This document shows, piece by piece, positions 36,287 to 45,318 of a DNA stretch of 64,000 bases (positions are counted from its first letter, which is position 1; every line of letters begins with the position of its first letter). Source of the DNA: Flavobacterium sp. Root420 (GTDB taxonomy: Bacteria; Bacteroidota; Bacteroidia; Flavobacteriales; Flavobacteriaceae); the NCBI RefSeq assembly GCF_001427905.1, contig NZ_LMEF01000029.1:503303-567302 (forward strand). The letters are read 5' to 3'. The position numbers were made by a program, and so were the translations under genes. A model generated the notes under the pieces. That model saw only the letters and a list, made by a program, of their open reading frames with translations. It searched no databases and was not told the origin of the DNA.

Positions 36287-36387
36287 ATCGATTATTAGAC
36301 GGAATATCCAATTATGATTTTGCTTTTATTGTGGTTGCTCTTGTATACGGTTTCATCATTACTGCAAGAAAAAAAATAAACAAATAG
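36283..36387 (+). CDS. 34-residue single-helix membrane microprotein
   Basis: An ATG overlaps the TGA of the preceding membrane gene (ATGA), opening a 34-codon frame. The peptide has one hydrophobic helix (about 13-27, AFIVVALVYGFIITA) and ends in a basic RKKINK tail, which would place the C-terminus in the cytoplasm. The coupling and clean helix suggest a real small protein that partners its neighbour. Too short for homology by eye. Confidence 0.5.
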   Translation: MNRLLDGISNYDFAFIVVALVYGFIITARKKINK

Positions 36388-36500
36388 ATAAATTCTGCTT
36401 CATTAACCTAAATTTGAAGCATTATCAGAGTTTCAAAATAGCTACAATCCTTAAGTTTAGTAGCAGCTGATTTAGCTATACACGTCCCCAAATAAAACTT

Positions 36501-36890
36501 ATGGCCACGTCAATAAAAAATAAAATTAAAAGCATTAGAGAGTTAAAAAATTATACCCAGGAATATATGGCAGATCAACTTGGTGTCACCCAGGCGGGTT
36601 ATAGTAAAATTGAAAAAGGAAAAACTATTTTAACTTATGTTAAATTGGTAGAAATAGCCCGAATTTTAGAAGTTAGTGTAGAGGATATTATAAGTTTTGA
36701 CAGTGAAAGATATTTTAGTAGCATTAATACCGTAAAAGGTAACAGTAATAACGGGAGTATTTTGATTAATTCAGATAATAGTGCCGTCTTAAAAGAATTA
36801 TATGAAGATAAAATAAAGCTTTTAGAAAAACTTTTAAGCAAAACAGAAGAAGAGTTAAATCGCTATAAAAGAAAATTTGGTCAGATATAG
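36501..36890 (+). CDS. XRE-family helix-turn-helix regulator
   Basis: A 129-residue protein with an N-terminal HTH_3 domain (about 7-65): IRELKNYTQEYMADQLGVTQAG is the classic XRE helix pair. The C-terminal 35 residues (KELYEDKIKLLEKLLSKTEEEL) form a likely coiled coil for dimerisation. No cognate operator is evident. It ends in a bidirectional terminator shared with the converging gene. Target unknown; phage-type and stress regulators share this layout. Confidence 0.85.
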   Translation: MATSIKNKIKSIRELKNYTQEYMADQLGVTQAGYSKIEKGKTILTYVKLVEIARILEVSVEDIISFDSERYFSSINTVKGNSNNGSILINSDNSAVLKELYEDKIKLLEKLLSKTEEELNRYKRKFGQI

Positions 36891-36897
36891 TATAAAA

Positions 36898-36922
36898 AAA
36901 ACGAGGTACTATACCTCGTTTT
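36898..36922. terminator. Bidirectional terminator between XRE and YegP-like genes
   Basis: AAAACGAGGTA (36898-36908) and TACCTCGTTTT (36912-36922) form a perfect 11-bp stem with a 3-base loop, A-rich on one side and T-rich on the other. It serves both converging genes. Confidence 0.9.
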
Positions 36923-36940
36923 AATTTGTATTGCTATGAT

Positions 36941-37273
36941 TTATGACGTCTGATCATCTACGGCTGCATCGGGAGCATTTGATTTTACTGATGCAATTCC
37001 GTTATCTCTCGCCGACGTGCTTTCGTACATCTCGCTTGATCCAATAATTTGACCGTTGCTTGCTTTTAAATTAAAATATGGTTTTCCGTTGCTTGACTCT
37101 TTTTTGTCAAATTTGCTGTCGTCTTGTGAATTGGTTTTTACTGATTCAATTCCGTTCGTGCAGGCCGCTTTTGTAGTATAGCCTTCGCTTGTTAAAATTG
37201 TTTGTCCATTTCCTGCTTTTAAATTGAATTGAAATTCGCCGTTTCCTCTTTTAGTAATTACAAATTTTCCCAT
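36941..37273 (-). CDS. YegP-like protein with two DUF1508 repeats
   Basis: A 110-residue protein built of two YegP/DUF1508 repeats (about 4-50 and 55-101). Each holds FQFNLKAGNGQTILTSEGY or YFNLKASNGQIIGSSEMY followed by a NGIESVK or NGIASVK helix. Known relatives are small alpha/beta proteins of unknown role. It is the only gene on its transcript here and points toward the XRE gene. The C-terminal tail is acidic and disordered. Confidence 0.85.
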   Translation of the reverse strand: MGKFVITKRGNGEFQFNLKAGNGQTILTSEGYTTKAACTNGIESVKTNSQDDSKFDKKESSNGKPYFNLKASNGQIIGSSEMYESTSARDNGIASVKSNAPDAAVDDQTS

Positions 37274-37480
37274 ATTATTTATTTTTAAGTTAGGTATTAA
37301 ATAAACTTTGCTTTAATAAAAATACAAAACTTGATGGTATAAATTAATCTTTCAGAAAAATAAAATTGAATATTTGAACATTAGACATTGTAGAAACCTC
37401 AGAAAGCACATTTGAATTAAAAAACTTTTTTTGAGTTAATACTTTTAATGGTTTGGATCTTCAGCAAAAAAATAATTATC

Positions 37481-37488
37481 TACTTTTG
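37481..37488 (+). promoter_or_regulatory. TAnnTTTG promoter box for the xdhC-like gene
   Basis: TACTTTTG matches the consensus exactly and ends 18 bp before the ATG at 37507. It rules against an upstream start at 37453. A TTTG at 37452-37455 is a possible -33 element but the spacing is long. Confidence 0.5.
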
Positions 37489-37506
37489 TTAGTAAGCGTT
37501 ATTACT

Positions 37507-38628
37507 ATGAAGGAAATCAACGAAATTTTAAAAGCCTATTCAGAGGCAAAAAAAGCCGGAAAAAAGACTGCTCTTGCCACTGTAGTAAAAGTAGAAGGGT
37601 CGTCTTATCGCCAACCTGGTGCACGTATGTTGGTTACTGAAGATGGAAATTTAACCGGTGCCATTAGTGGGGGCTGTTTAGAAGGCGATGCTTTGCGAAA
37701 AGCATTACTTTCTATTCATCAGCAACAAAATAAATTAATAACGTACAATACCACTAATGAGAATGATAGCGAAGTTGGATTGCAATTAGGTTGTAATGGC
37801 ATTGTTCATATTCTTTTTGAATATATAAATGATGATTTAATCAATAACCCCATACAGCTTTTACAACAATTGGAAACCGAACGAAAAGCGGCCATTGTAT
37901 TAACTTTTTTTTCGCTTAAAAGGAATGCACCACAAATAGGAACAGTGTTGTTTTATCGAAAAGATTCAGATATTTTACATAGCAACGATATCGCAATAAA
38001 TACTATTCCGGATGTGAAAAAAGCACTTGAAAGCAAGACGACCATCATAAAAAAAATACAAGACGAGGATGAAAATGAAGCTTTAATTGAGTGCATAGAA
38101 CCCGTTGTTGCTCTTGTTGTTGCAGGGGCCGGAAATGATGTTCAGCCACTTGTAAACATAGCCGTTTTATTGGGTTGGGAAGTTATAGTTTGTGACGGAA
38201 GAGCAACGCACGCCACTACAAAACGATTCCCTGAAGCCAAACAGACTTTTGTTGTAAAACCGCAACAATTTCTCGATAACATTCAGATCGACGATCAGAC
38301 TTGTTTTGTTCTAATGACACATGATTACAAATATGATCTGGCGGTTTTAAAATTGCTTTTAAAAAAAGATTGCAAATACATTGGAATTCTGGGGCCAAAA
38401 TCAAAATTAAACCGAATGCTCGACGATTTGAGTTCCGAAGGAATAATTTTAAGTGAAGAACAATTAGATCGTATTTACGGCCCAATCGGACTTGATATTG
38501 GTGCAGAAACTTCAGAAGAAATTGCCTTATCCATTATAGCAGAAATTAAAGCGGTTATGAGTGGTAAAACAGGAACTTCGCTAAAATACAAAACACAAAA
38601 AATACACGATTCAAAAGTAGTGATCTAA
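37507..38628 (+). CDS. XdhC/CoxI-family molybdenum cofactor insertion protein
   Basis: A 373-residue XdhC-family protein that binds molybdenum cofactor, helps its sulfuration and hands it to a xanthine-dehydrogenase-type enzyme. The N-terminal XdhC domain has GSSYRQPGARML and GAISGGCLEGD (about 30-70). The Rossmann C-terminal domain has VAGAGNDVQPL (about 198-208) and GILGPKSK, then YGPIGLDIGAETSEEIALSI. I start at 37507 because an exact promoter box lies between this ATG and the next upstream start. It heads a cluster with mocA, 11 bp away, and with the PaoABC genes across the divergent cysteine desulfurase gene. Confidence 0.88.
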   Translation: MKEINEILKAYSEAKKAGKKTALATVVKVEGSSYRQPGARMLVTEDGNLTGAISGGCLEGDALRKALLSIHQQQNKLITYNTTNENDSEVGLQLGCNGIVHILFEYINDDLINNPIQLLQQLETERKAAIVLTFFSLKRNAPQIGTVLFYRKDSDILHSNDIAINTIPDVKKALESKTTIIKKIQDEDENEALIECIEPVVALVVAGAGNDVQPLVNIAVLLGWEVIVCDGRATHATTKRFPEAKQTFVVKPQQFLDNIQIDDQTCFVLMTHDYKYDLAVLKLLLKKDCKYIGILGPKSKLNRMLDDLSSEGIILSEEQLDRIYGPIGLDIGAETSEEIALSIIAEIKAVMSGKTGTSLKYKTQKIHDSKVVI

Positions 38629-38639
38629 ACATACAGATT

Positions 38640-39227
38640 ATGACAGGTATTATAATTTTAGCAGCAGGAAATTCTTCAAGATTGGGACAGCCAAAACAAT
38701 TGTTGTGGTATAAAGATACCACGCTTTTACAACATATAATTGAAGAAGCCTCTGTAATAAAAGAGTCTGTTGTTATTGTTGTAACAGGATCAAATCATGA
38801 ATTAATAGAAAAAGAAATTGATTCTTCTGAAATTAAAACAGTCTTTAACCGAGATTGGGAATTGGGAATGTCATCCTCTATAAATACTGCTTTAAATAAA
38901 GCATTACAATTATATCCAGGAATAGAGAAATGCATTTTTGCCGTTTGCGATCAACCATTTGTTTCTCATTCTGTTTTTGAAAACCTGATAGCTGAACATC
39001 AAAAAACCGGAAAAGGAATTGTGGCTTCTTCTTATGCCGAGACATTAGGAACGCCGGTTTTATTTGATAAAAAATACTTTAACGAATTGCTGAATTTGAA
39101 AGGGCAGGAAGGAGCCAAAAAAATCATTAATCGATATTTAGATGATACGGCTTCAATCTTTTTTGAAAAAGGCGACATTGATATTGATACAGAAGATGAT
39201 TATAATAAACTTATCTCTGAATTGTAG
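38640..39227 (+). CDS. MocA-like molybdenum cofactor nucleotidyltransferase
   Basis: A 195-residue MobA/MocA-fold enzyme. It opens with IILAAGNSSRLGQPKQLL (about 4-21), the LAAGxSxRxGxxK nucleotide loop, and has CDQPFVS (about 102-108). MocA forms molybdopterin cytosine dinucleotide, the cofactor form of PaoABC enzymes in E. coli. It follows xdhC by 11 bp, which supports the cytidylyltransferase reading over the guanylyl form. The precise nucleotide cannot be fixed by eye. Confidence 0.85.
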   Translation: MTGIIILAAGNSSRLGQPKQLLWYKDTTLLQHIIEEASVIKESVVIVVTGSNHELIEKEIDSSEIKTVFNRDWELGMSSSINTALNKALQLYPGIEKCIFAVCDQPFVSHSVFENLIAEHQKTGKGIVASSYAETLGTPVLFDKKYFNELLNLKGQEGAKKIINRYLDDTASIFFEKGDIDIDTEDDYNKLISEL

Positions 39228-39287
39228 CGTTTTGCCACGAAGGCACAAAGTTTTTTTTATAATACTAAATTTACTTGTGTCTTTTCT

Positions 39288-40415
39288 TTATTGGGTCGTC
39301 AAAGCAGTTACTCTTTCAATTGTCTGCTCAATTTCTTGGGCAGTTGTAAATCGGCCTAAACTAAAACGAATCGAACTCAAAGCCTCTTCATCCGATAAAC
39401 CTAGAGCTTTCAACACATGTGATGGTTGTGATGTTACAGACGAACATGACGATCCATTTGACACCGCAATGTTTTGCAAAGCCAGAATAAGCTTTTCGGA
39501 ATTTACTCCCGGAAAGCAAATATTTGAAGTGTTATATATTCGGTTTTGGCTGTTTCCGTTTACGAATGATCCTTCAATTTTTAAGAGACCATTTTCAAGC
39601 TGATCTCTCAATAGTATAATTCTATTATAATCGTTATCTATTTCTAAAACAGCAATTTCAGCTGCTTTACCTAAACCAATAATTCCAGGAACGTTTAAAG
39701 TTCCGCTCCTTAGTTTTCGTTGCTGATTACCACCGTTTAGTAATGGCGACAATTTTATTTTGGCTTCCGCCGAAATATATAAGGCTCCAACACCTTTCGG
39801 GCCGTAAAATTTATGTGCAGAAAGTGCCAGAAGGTCAATTCCGAGTTTTTTTACATCGATAAAAATCTTTCCGACAGCCTGAGTGGCGTCGCATAAAAAG
39901 AGTGCATTTTTAGCATGAATAACCCCTGATATTTCGGCAATATTCTGAATGACACCTGTTTCATTATTTGTAATCATTACAATGACAATCAGTGTTTTAG
40001 TTGTAATTACCTCGTTTAAAATGTTAACATCTAAAATCCCGTCTGAAGCAACTGATAAGTAGGTGATTTCAAAGCCAATGCTTTCCATATAACGGCAAGT
40101 TTCAAGAACGGCTTTATGTTCTGTAGCAACTGTCACAATATGTTTTTTGTTTTCATTTGCCAATCCCTTTATGGCTAAATTAATTGATTCTGTTGCACCT
40201 GAGGTAAAGATGATTTCTTCTTCTGTGGCACCAATTAAATTAGCAGTTTGCCAGGCAGCATTTTCAACAGCTTCCCGAGTTTCTAATCCGGCTAAATGAC
40301 TGCTGCTTGCATTGGCATAAAGATCCGTAAAATAAGGAAGCATTGCATCGAGTACCCGTTCGTCAAGACGGGTTGTCGCGTTATTGTCTAAGTATATAGT
40401 GGGTGGTTGCAGCAT
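39288..40415 (-). CDS. Cysteine desulfurase (NifS/IscS family)
   Basis: A 375-residue PLP enzyme that takes sulfur from cysteine. Visible blocks are TIYLDNNATTRLDERV, the ATEHKAV histidine, LSAHKFYGPKGVG with the PLP lysine, and a SSCSS loop with the persulfide cysteine near residue 325, followed by RFSLGRF. I start at 40415 (MLQPPTIYLDN), not at a GTG 9 bp upstream. It sits between the mocA and paoABC genes on the opposite strand, so it may supply sulfur for sulfurating the molybdenum cofactor through XdhC, as IscS does in E. coli. A general Fe-S cluster role is also possible. Confidence 0.88.
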   Translation of the reverse strand: MLQPPTIYLDNNATTRLDERVLDAMLPYFTDLYANASSSHLAGLETREAVENAAWQTANLIGATEEEIIFTSGATESINLAIKGLANENKKHIVTVATEHKAVLETCRYMESIGFEITYLSVASDGILDVNILNEVITTKTLIVIVMITNNETGVIQNIAEISGVIHAKNALFLCDATQAVGKIFIDVKKLGIDLLALSAHKFYGPKGVGALYISAEAKIKLSPLLNGGNQQRKLRSGTLNVPGIIGLGKAAEIAVLEIDNDYNRIILLRDQLENGLLKIEGSFVNGNSQNRIYNTSNICFPGVNSEKLILALQNIAVSNGSSCSSVTSQPSHVLKALGLSDEEALSSIRFSLGRFTTAQEIEQTIERVTALTTQ

Positions 40416-40532
40416 AAAGAGCACTTAAAGATGTAAAAATACAATTTTGTACTTTAAATAATTCTCTTATTTAGTACTTAAAAAAATTATGAGTTTATGT
40501 GAATTTTATAAGTATTTATTCTGTAGGATTGT

Positions 40533-40540
40533 TAAATTTG
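40533..40540 (+). promoter_or_regulatory. TAnnTTTG promoter box for the paoABC-type operon
   Basis: TAAATTTG matches the consensus exactly, 45 bp before the ATG at 40586. No clear -33 element. It lies in the 170-bp divergent region shared with the cysteine desulfurase gene. Confidence 0.5.
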
Positions 40541-40585
40541 TTAGGAATAACATTTTTTGATTTTTTCTAACTTAAAAATACAGGT

Positions 40586-41227
40586 ATGGCCGCCAAAAGA
40601 TCAACAAAAGACAAATTGACAGAAGATGAATCAAATGCATCTCGTCGGGACTTTCTAAAGAAGTCTGGATTGTTTACCGCTCTTGCTTTGGCACCGCCTT
40701 CATTGGTGATGGCCTCTGAAAATAAATGGGATGAAAAAATCGCCGGATACCTTGAAACGGTTCCGCTTTCTATAGAAGTAAATGGGGTAAAACAAAATCT
40801 CAATGTGGAGCCTCGTACCACTTTACTGGATTTACTGCGTGAACAATTACATTTAACCGGAACAAAAAAAGGTTGTGATCACGGGCAATGCGGTGCATGT
40901 ACCGTACATGTTAACGGAACCCGAATTTTATCCTGTTTGTCATTGGCATCGATGCAGCAAAACGCTCAGGTAACTACAATCGAAGGGCTTTCAAAAGGGA
41001 AAAAACTACATCCAATGCAGGAAGCTTTCATCAAAAATGATGGTTTTCAATGTGGGTATTGTACTCCCGGACAAATCATGTCAGGAATTGCCTGTATCAA
41101 AGAAGGTCATGCTAACAGCAGGGAAGAAATTAGAGAATATATGAGCGGAAATATCTGCCGTTGTGGTGCTTACCACAATATTGTAGATGCCATTACCGAA
41201 GTTAAGGAAGGAGGGATGCTGTCATGA
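40586..41227 (+). CDS. paoA: PaoA-type [2Fe-2S] subunit of periplasmic aldehyde oxidoreductase
   Basis: A 213-residue iron-sulfur subunit with a Tat signal: SRRDFLKKSG (about 23-32) followed by the hydrophobic LFTALALAPPSLVMA. The ferredoxin domain has CDHGQCGACTVHVNG and the second [2Fe-2S] domain has QCGYCTPGQI and CRCGAYHNI. It would carry electrons from the molybdenum site. Its stop overlaps the FAD subunit start by 4 bp (ATGA). The Tat leader suggests the whole heterotrimer is exported folded, as for E. coli PaoABC. Confidence 0.9.
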   Translation: MAAKRSTKDKLTEDESNASRRDFLKKSGLFTALALAPPSLVMASENKWDEKIAGYLETVPLSIEVNGVKQNLNVEPRTTLLDLLREQLHLTGTKKGCDHGQCGACTVHVNGTRILSCLSLASMQQNAQVTTIEGLSKGKKLHPMQEAFIKNDGFQCGYCTPGQIMSGIACIKEGHANSREEIREYMSGNICRCGAYHNIVDAITEVKEGGMLS

Positions 41228-42204
41228 AAAACTTTCAAATAATTAAAGCATTATCATCAGGCTCAGCGGTATCAAGTATAGGTAAAGAACCTTCCGCTAT
41301 GTTTATTGCCGGAGGTACAAATCTTGTGGATTTAATGAAGAAAAATGTGGTGGCTCCCGACAAACTGGTCGACATTACCGCATTAGATTTAAAAAAGATA
41401 GAATTTCTAACGGGAAAAACAGCTATTGGCGCATTGGCGAAAAATAGTCAGGTTGCCGAGGATAAAGCCATAATAGAAAAACACCCTTTGCTGGCAATGG
41501 CTTTAACGGCCGGAGCTTCTCAGCAAATTAGACATATGGCAACAGTTGGCGGAAATATGCTGCAGCGCACGCGTTGTTCGTATTTTTATAATACTGATAT
41601 GGCTTGTAATAAACGTGTTCCAAAAAGCGGCTGTGGGGCCATAGGCGGAGCAAACAGAATGCACGCCATTTTTGGCGCATCGGATAGTTGTATTGCCGTT
41701 CACCCGAGCGACATGTGTGTAGCGTTGGCTGCACTTGACGCTACTGTTCAGGTTGAAGGTCCAAAAGGGAAGAGAGAAATTAAATTTACAGATTTTCATC
41801 GCCTTCCGGGAAATACTCCGGAAAAAGACAATACACTTCAGAATAAGGAATTGATTACTTCAGTTGAAATTCCCAATAACAACTTTACAAAAAATGTGCA
41901 TTATTTAAAGGTTCGTGACCGAAGCAGTTATGCTTTTGCGCTGATTTCGGTAGCGGCTGCTTTAGACATTCAAAATAATACGATTAATGATGTGAGACTT
42001 GCAATGGGTGGCGTAGCACACAAACCATGGCGACTTACTGAAGCGGAAGAATTTCTAAAAGGAAAAACAGTTTCAGAAACGATTTTCAGGCAAGCGGCCG
42101 ATTTGGCTATGAAAGGAGCAAGAGGTTACGGAGATAACGATTTTAAATTAGTTTTGGGACCAAATGCCATTGTAGAAGCATTAACTATAGCATCATCTAA
42201 ATAA
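41224..42204 (+). CDS. paoB: PaoB-type FAD-binding subunit
   Basis: A 326-residue subunit of the CO dehydrogenase/xanthine dehydrogenase FAD family. The FAD loop is seen in FIAGGTNLVDLMKK (about 27-40) and ATVGGNML (about 106-113). Cysteines C118, C128, C137 and C156 fit the additional [4Fe-4S] binding known from E. coli PaoB. It has no signal sequence of its own and presumably rides out with PaoA. It starts inside the paoA stop and paoC follows 8 bp after its end. Confidence 0.9.
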   Translation: MKNFQIIKALSSGSAVSSIGKEPSAMFIAGGTNLVDLMKKNVVAPDKLVDITALDLKKIEFLTGKTAIGALAKNSQVAEDKAIIEKHPLLAMALTAGASQQIRHMATVGGNMLQRTRCSYFYNTDMACNKRVPKSGCGAIGGANRMHAIFGASDSCIAVHPSDMCVALAALDATVQVEGPKGKREIKFTDFHRLPGNTPEKDNTLQNKELITSVEIPNNNFTKNVHYLKVRDRSSYAFALISVAAALDIQNNTINDVRLAMGGVAHKPWRLTEAEEFLKGKTVSETIFRQAADLAMKGARGYGDNDFKLVLGPNAIVEALTIASSK

Positions 42205-42212
42205 TTTGAATT

Positions 42213-44423
42213 ATGAGCAAGACAAGTAATATAAATAGAGTAGATGGATTCGCTAAAGTAACGGGTTCTGCAACCTATTCAGCTGAGTATAAAACCGATG
42301 GTGTTGTGTATGCATGTCTGGTTGGAAGTACGATTGCAAAAGGAAGAATCAAAAGTATAGATACCAAAAAAGCCGAATGGGCGCCAGGAGTTCTGGCTGT
42401 CATTTCGCATTTGAATGTTGACAAACCCGCTGGATATCAAAAAGAAAAAGACCCTCATAATTTTGGACAACCGCTTCAGGTATTCAAAGACAATACGATT
42501 CTGTATTACGATCAGCCAATTGCAATGGTGGTCGCTGATACTTTTGAGCGTATGCAATATGCGGCGAGTTTAATTAAAGCAGAATACATTAAAGAAGAAC
42601 ATATCACAGATCTTCAAAAAGCAAAAGACAAAGAGAAAAAAGTAGAAACCGATAAAGGTGATGACTATCACCGCGGTGTTCACGATAATTATAAAAATGC
42701 GGCTGTTGTTTTAGAGGAAGAATATATTATTCCGACAGAAGTTCACAATCCGATGGAATTGGCGAATATTATTGCCAAATGGGACGGAAACAAACCAACA
42801 GTTTATACCAAAAGTCAGGGTGTTGAAGGAACAAGAAGAAGTATTGGCGGTGTGTTTGGAATTCCGCCAGAAGATGTTTCGGTAAATTCGGAATACCTTG
42901 GAGGTGCTTTCGGAATGGGATTGCATACCTGGCCTTATGAAATTGCAGCGCTTATCGGATCAAAAAAATTAAATCGTCCGGTTAAATTAGTGCTTCACAG
43001 AGAGCAAATGTTTACCAATGTCGGGTTTAGACCTTACACTATTCAAAAAATGGGTTTAGGAGCTACTAAAGACGGTAAATTGATTGGTTTAACGCATGAA
43101 GCTGTAGCCATGACGTCGAGTTATGAAGATTTTATGGAAGGAACCGTAAACATGTCCCGATTTATTTATAATTGTGATAATGTTTCGACCCGATATCGTA
43201 TTGTAAAACTAGACACCTGCACGCCAATCTGGATGCGTGGTCCCGGTGAAGCAACTGGTTCTTTTGCCTTAGAAAGTGCCATGGACGAAATGGCGCATAA
43301 ATTAGATATGGATCCAATTGAATTTCGTAAGCTCAATTATGCCGAAAAAGATCTGGAACAAAACAAGCCATGGAGCAGTAAATATCTTCTGGAATGTTAT
43401 GAAGGCGGAATGGAACGCATCGGTTGGAAAAACCGTAAAAACAAACCAGGTTCAGTTAAAGAAGGCGAGTGGCTGGTAGGCTACGGAATGGGAACGGGAA
43501 CTTTTGGCTGTTATAGAAGTCCAACTTCTGTAAAAGCAAAATTCTTAGCCAATGGAAATTTAGTATTGCAGTGTAGTGTAAACGATATGGGTCCCGGAAC
43601 AGCAACCATGATGACAGCGATTGGAGCTGAAATTACCGGATTGCCAACAGAAAATGTAGTAATCGAAATGGGAAAAAGCGGACTCCCAAAAGGTCCAACT
43701 CAGGGAGGATCTGCAACAACAGCATCTGTAGGTTCTGCGGTTCATGATGCCTGTAATTTATTGGTCAGTAAAATATTGGGTTTGGCCGTTGAAACTCCAA
43801 CTTTTAAAGGAACAGCTATTACTGATTTGGCTTTCGCCAATGGTGTAATAACATCTAAAAAAGACAATTCGAAAACCGTTTCTTTAGCCTCATTGTTGAG
43901 TGCCAATAAACTGGAAAATTTTGAAGTAGAAAATGTATCAAAAGCTACTGAAGAAGCAAAAAAATATTCCATTTATTCGTTTTCTGTACATTTTGTAAAA
44001 GTGCTGGTGAATCCGAATTTAGGAAAAATTAGGCTAGCGCATGTGGTTTCCTGCGCTGATATTGGAACTGTAATCAGCCAGAAAACTTCTGCGGGACAAA
44101 TGTTTGGTGGAGCTGTGGGCGGAATCGGAATGGGGTTGATGGAAGCATTAGAAATTGACCATCGTTTTGGTCGCCCGATAAACAATAATTTTGCCGATTA
44201 CCATGTTCCTGTAAATGCCGATATTGAGAAACAGGAAGTGTTTTTCGTCAATAAAAAAGACCCAATCAGTAATCCGATGGGAACTAAAGGTCTTGGAGAA
44301 ACGGCCTTGGTGGGAATGGCGCCTGCAATTGCAAATGCTGTTTTTAACGCCACCGGTAAACGTGTACGTGATTTGCCAATTACGTTGGATAAAATACTGG
44401 AACCAAATGTAGCGACAGCTTAA
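42213..44423 (+). CDS. paoC: PaoC-type molybdopterin-binding catalytic subunit
   Basis: A 736-residue molybdopterin subunit of the xanthine oxidase family. Blocks seen are GGAFGMGLHTWPYE (about 229-242), MRGPGEATGSFALE (about 342-355), CSVNDMGPGTATMM and the catalytic KGLGETALVG with the base Glu near residue 693. It would oxidise aldehydes to acids with water as the oxygen source. E. coli PaoC prefers aromatic aldehydes. It has no signal peptide and ends at a hairpin terminator. The substrate in this organism is unknown; lignin- or polysaccharide-linked aldehydes are a guess. Confidence 0.92.
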   Translation: MSKTSNINRVDGFAKVTGSATYSAEYKTDGVVYACLVGSTIAKGRIKSIDTKKAEWAPGVLAVISHLNVDKPAGYQKEKDPHNFGQPLQVFKDNTILYYDQPIAMVVADTFERMQYAASLIKAEYIKEEHITDLQKAKDKEKKVETDKGDDYHRGVHDNYKNAAVVLEEEYIIPTEVHNPMELANIIAKWDGNKPTVYTKSQGVEGTRRSIGGVFGIPPEDVSVNSEYLGGAFGMGLHTWPYEIAALIGSKKLNRPVKLVLHREQMFTNVGFRPYTIQKMGLGATKDGKLIGLTHEAVAMTSSYEDFMEGTVNMSRFIYNCDNVSTRYRIVKLDTCTPIWMRGPGEATGSFALESAMDEMAHKLDMDPIEFRKLNYAEKDLEQNKPWSSKYLLECYEGGMERIGWKNRKNKPGSVKEGEWLVGYGMGTGTFGCYRSPTSVKAKFLANGNLVLQCSVNDMGPGTATMMTAIGAEITGLPTENVVIEMGKSGLPKGPTQGGSATTASVGSAVHDACNLLVSKILGLAVETPTFKGTAITDLAFANGVITSKKDNSKTVSLASLLSANKLENFEVENVSKATEEAKKYSIYSFSVHFVKVLVNPNLGKIRLAHVVSCADIGTVISQKTSAGQMFGGAVGGIGMGLMEALEIDHRFGRPINNNFADYHVPVNADIEKQEVFFVNKKDPISNPMGTKGLGETALVGMAPAIANAVFNATGKRVRDLPITLDKILEPNVATA

Positions 44424-44444
44424 TATTTAATTCTAAGATTATAG

Positions 44445-44486
44445 AAAAATCCCTTTAGGAGTCAGAGCTTCTTAAAGGGATTTTTT
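44445..44486 (+). terminator. Terminator after the paoABC operon
   Basis: AAAAATCCCTTTA (44445-44457) pairs with TAAAGGGATTTTT (44473-44485) around 15 bases. It sits 21 bp after the paoC stop. Confidence 0.85.
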
Positions 44487-45318
44487 AATTAAAGTAAAAT
44501 GAATTAGTTTTTGAAATTTTTGACATAAAAAAATGATGCAAAACATCTTAAACTAAAATATCAAATTTAAAAGACACAAATTAAAAGAATGCTACTTATT
44601 ATTGATGGGATATAAAGCGTAGTTCTTTTAATTACTGTCTATTGCTATAAATTTTCACTGATATTTTGTTTTGATATTGCATCATTTTTCTGTTGTTGGT
44701 TTTGGTTATTAATTATTATTTTTCTTTCAGCATTATTAATTTATAACTCAAAAATACGTGGCTCTAAAAAAATGTCGTTTATATAATTTTTGTCAAATTT
44801 TATATAATTTCCATATTTGGTTTTGTTTTCTGAATTCAAAAAAAATTGAAGCAGTCTATCTAAAAAAAAATGATGCAGTTATTAGCAATCAAAGTTTTTT
44901 TAGGAGTATAGGAATAATAGAAGAATACTACATTATTATTTGGGGGACATAATATAGTTTCTTTATGTTTCTATAAACTATATTACGTTGTTGTAATACT
45001 GCACCATTTGGAATTGGTTTTGGTTATGGTTTACAATATTAAATTACGATTTTTAGTAGGTATGTGGAACAGTTTTAAATCGAAAATCAACATCATAAGT
45101 GTCAAATATACACTTGCAGCACATACAATGCTTATATAATTTCATTTAAATGTTACATAATTTCCATGTTTGAATCGTAAAACTGACATTTTTTCGTATG
45201 TATCTGAAAATATGTCAAGTAGCTTGAAAAATTGGCAGTTTTTTTACTTTGGTATTTATTTTGCATTTTTTCCCCTGAGAAATTAATTTACTATGTATAA
45301 CTATTAAAAAGAAAAATC
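44487..45318. other. Long AT-rich gap with a degenerate duplicated block
   Basis: About 830 bases without a convincing gene. Two related segments occur about 320-350 bp apart: TTGGTTTTGGTTAT at 44696 and 45014, and ATAATTTCCATATTTG (44804) versus ATAATTTCCATGTTTG (45157), each with a second TATATAATTT just before. Words ATGATGCA and TGCATCAT recur in both orientations. A 64-codon frame at 44758-44952 has the look of random AT-rich DNA. The last part must hold the hsp20 promoter, which I could not pin down. Confidence 0.45.

Noticed and set aside
39228..39287. Possible terminator between the MocA and cysteine desulfurase genes
   Set aside because: The GCCACGAAGGCAC word pairs only weakly and no clean stem could be drawn.
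39142..39603. 153-codon plus-strand frame over the end of the MocA gene and the cysteine desulfurase gene
   Set aside because: It is the reverse of two well-supported genes with full family motifs.
44758..44952. 64-codon frame in the gap before hsp20
   Set aside because: Low-complexity Lys/Phe/Ile/Tyr content and location in a degenerate repeat region.
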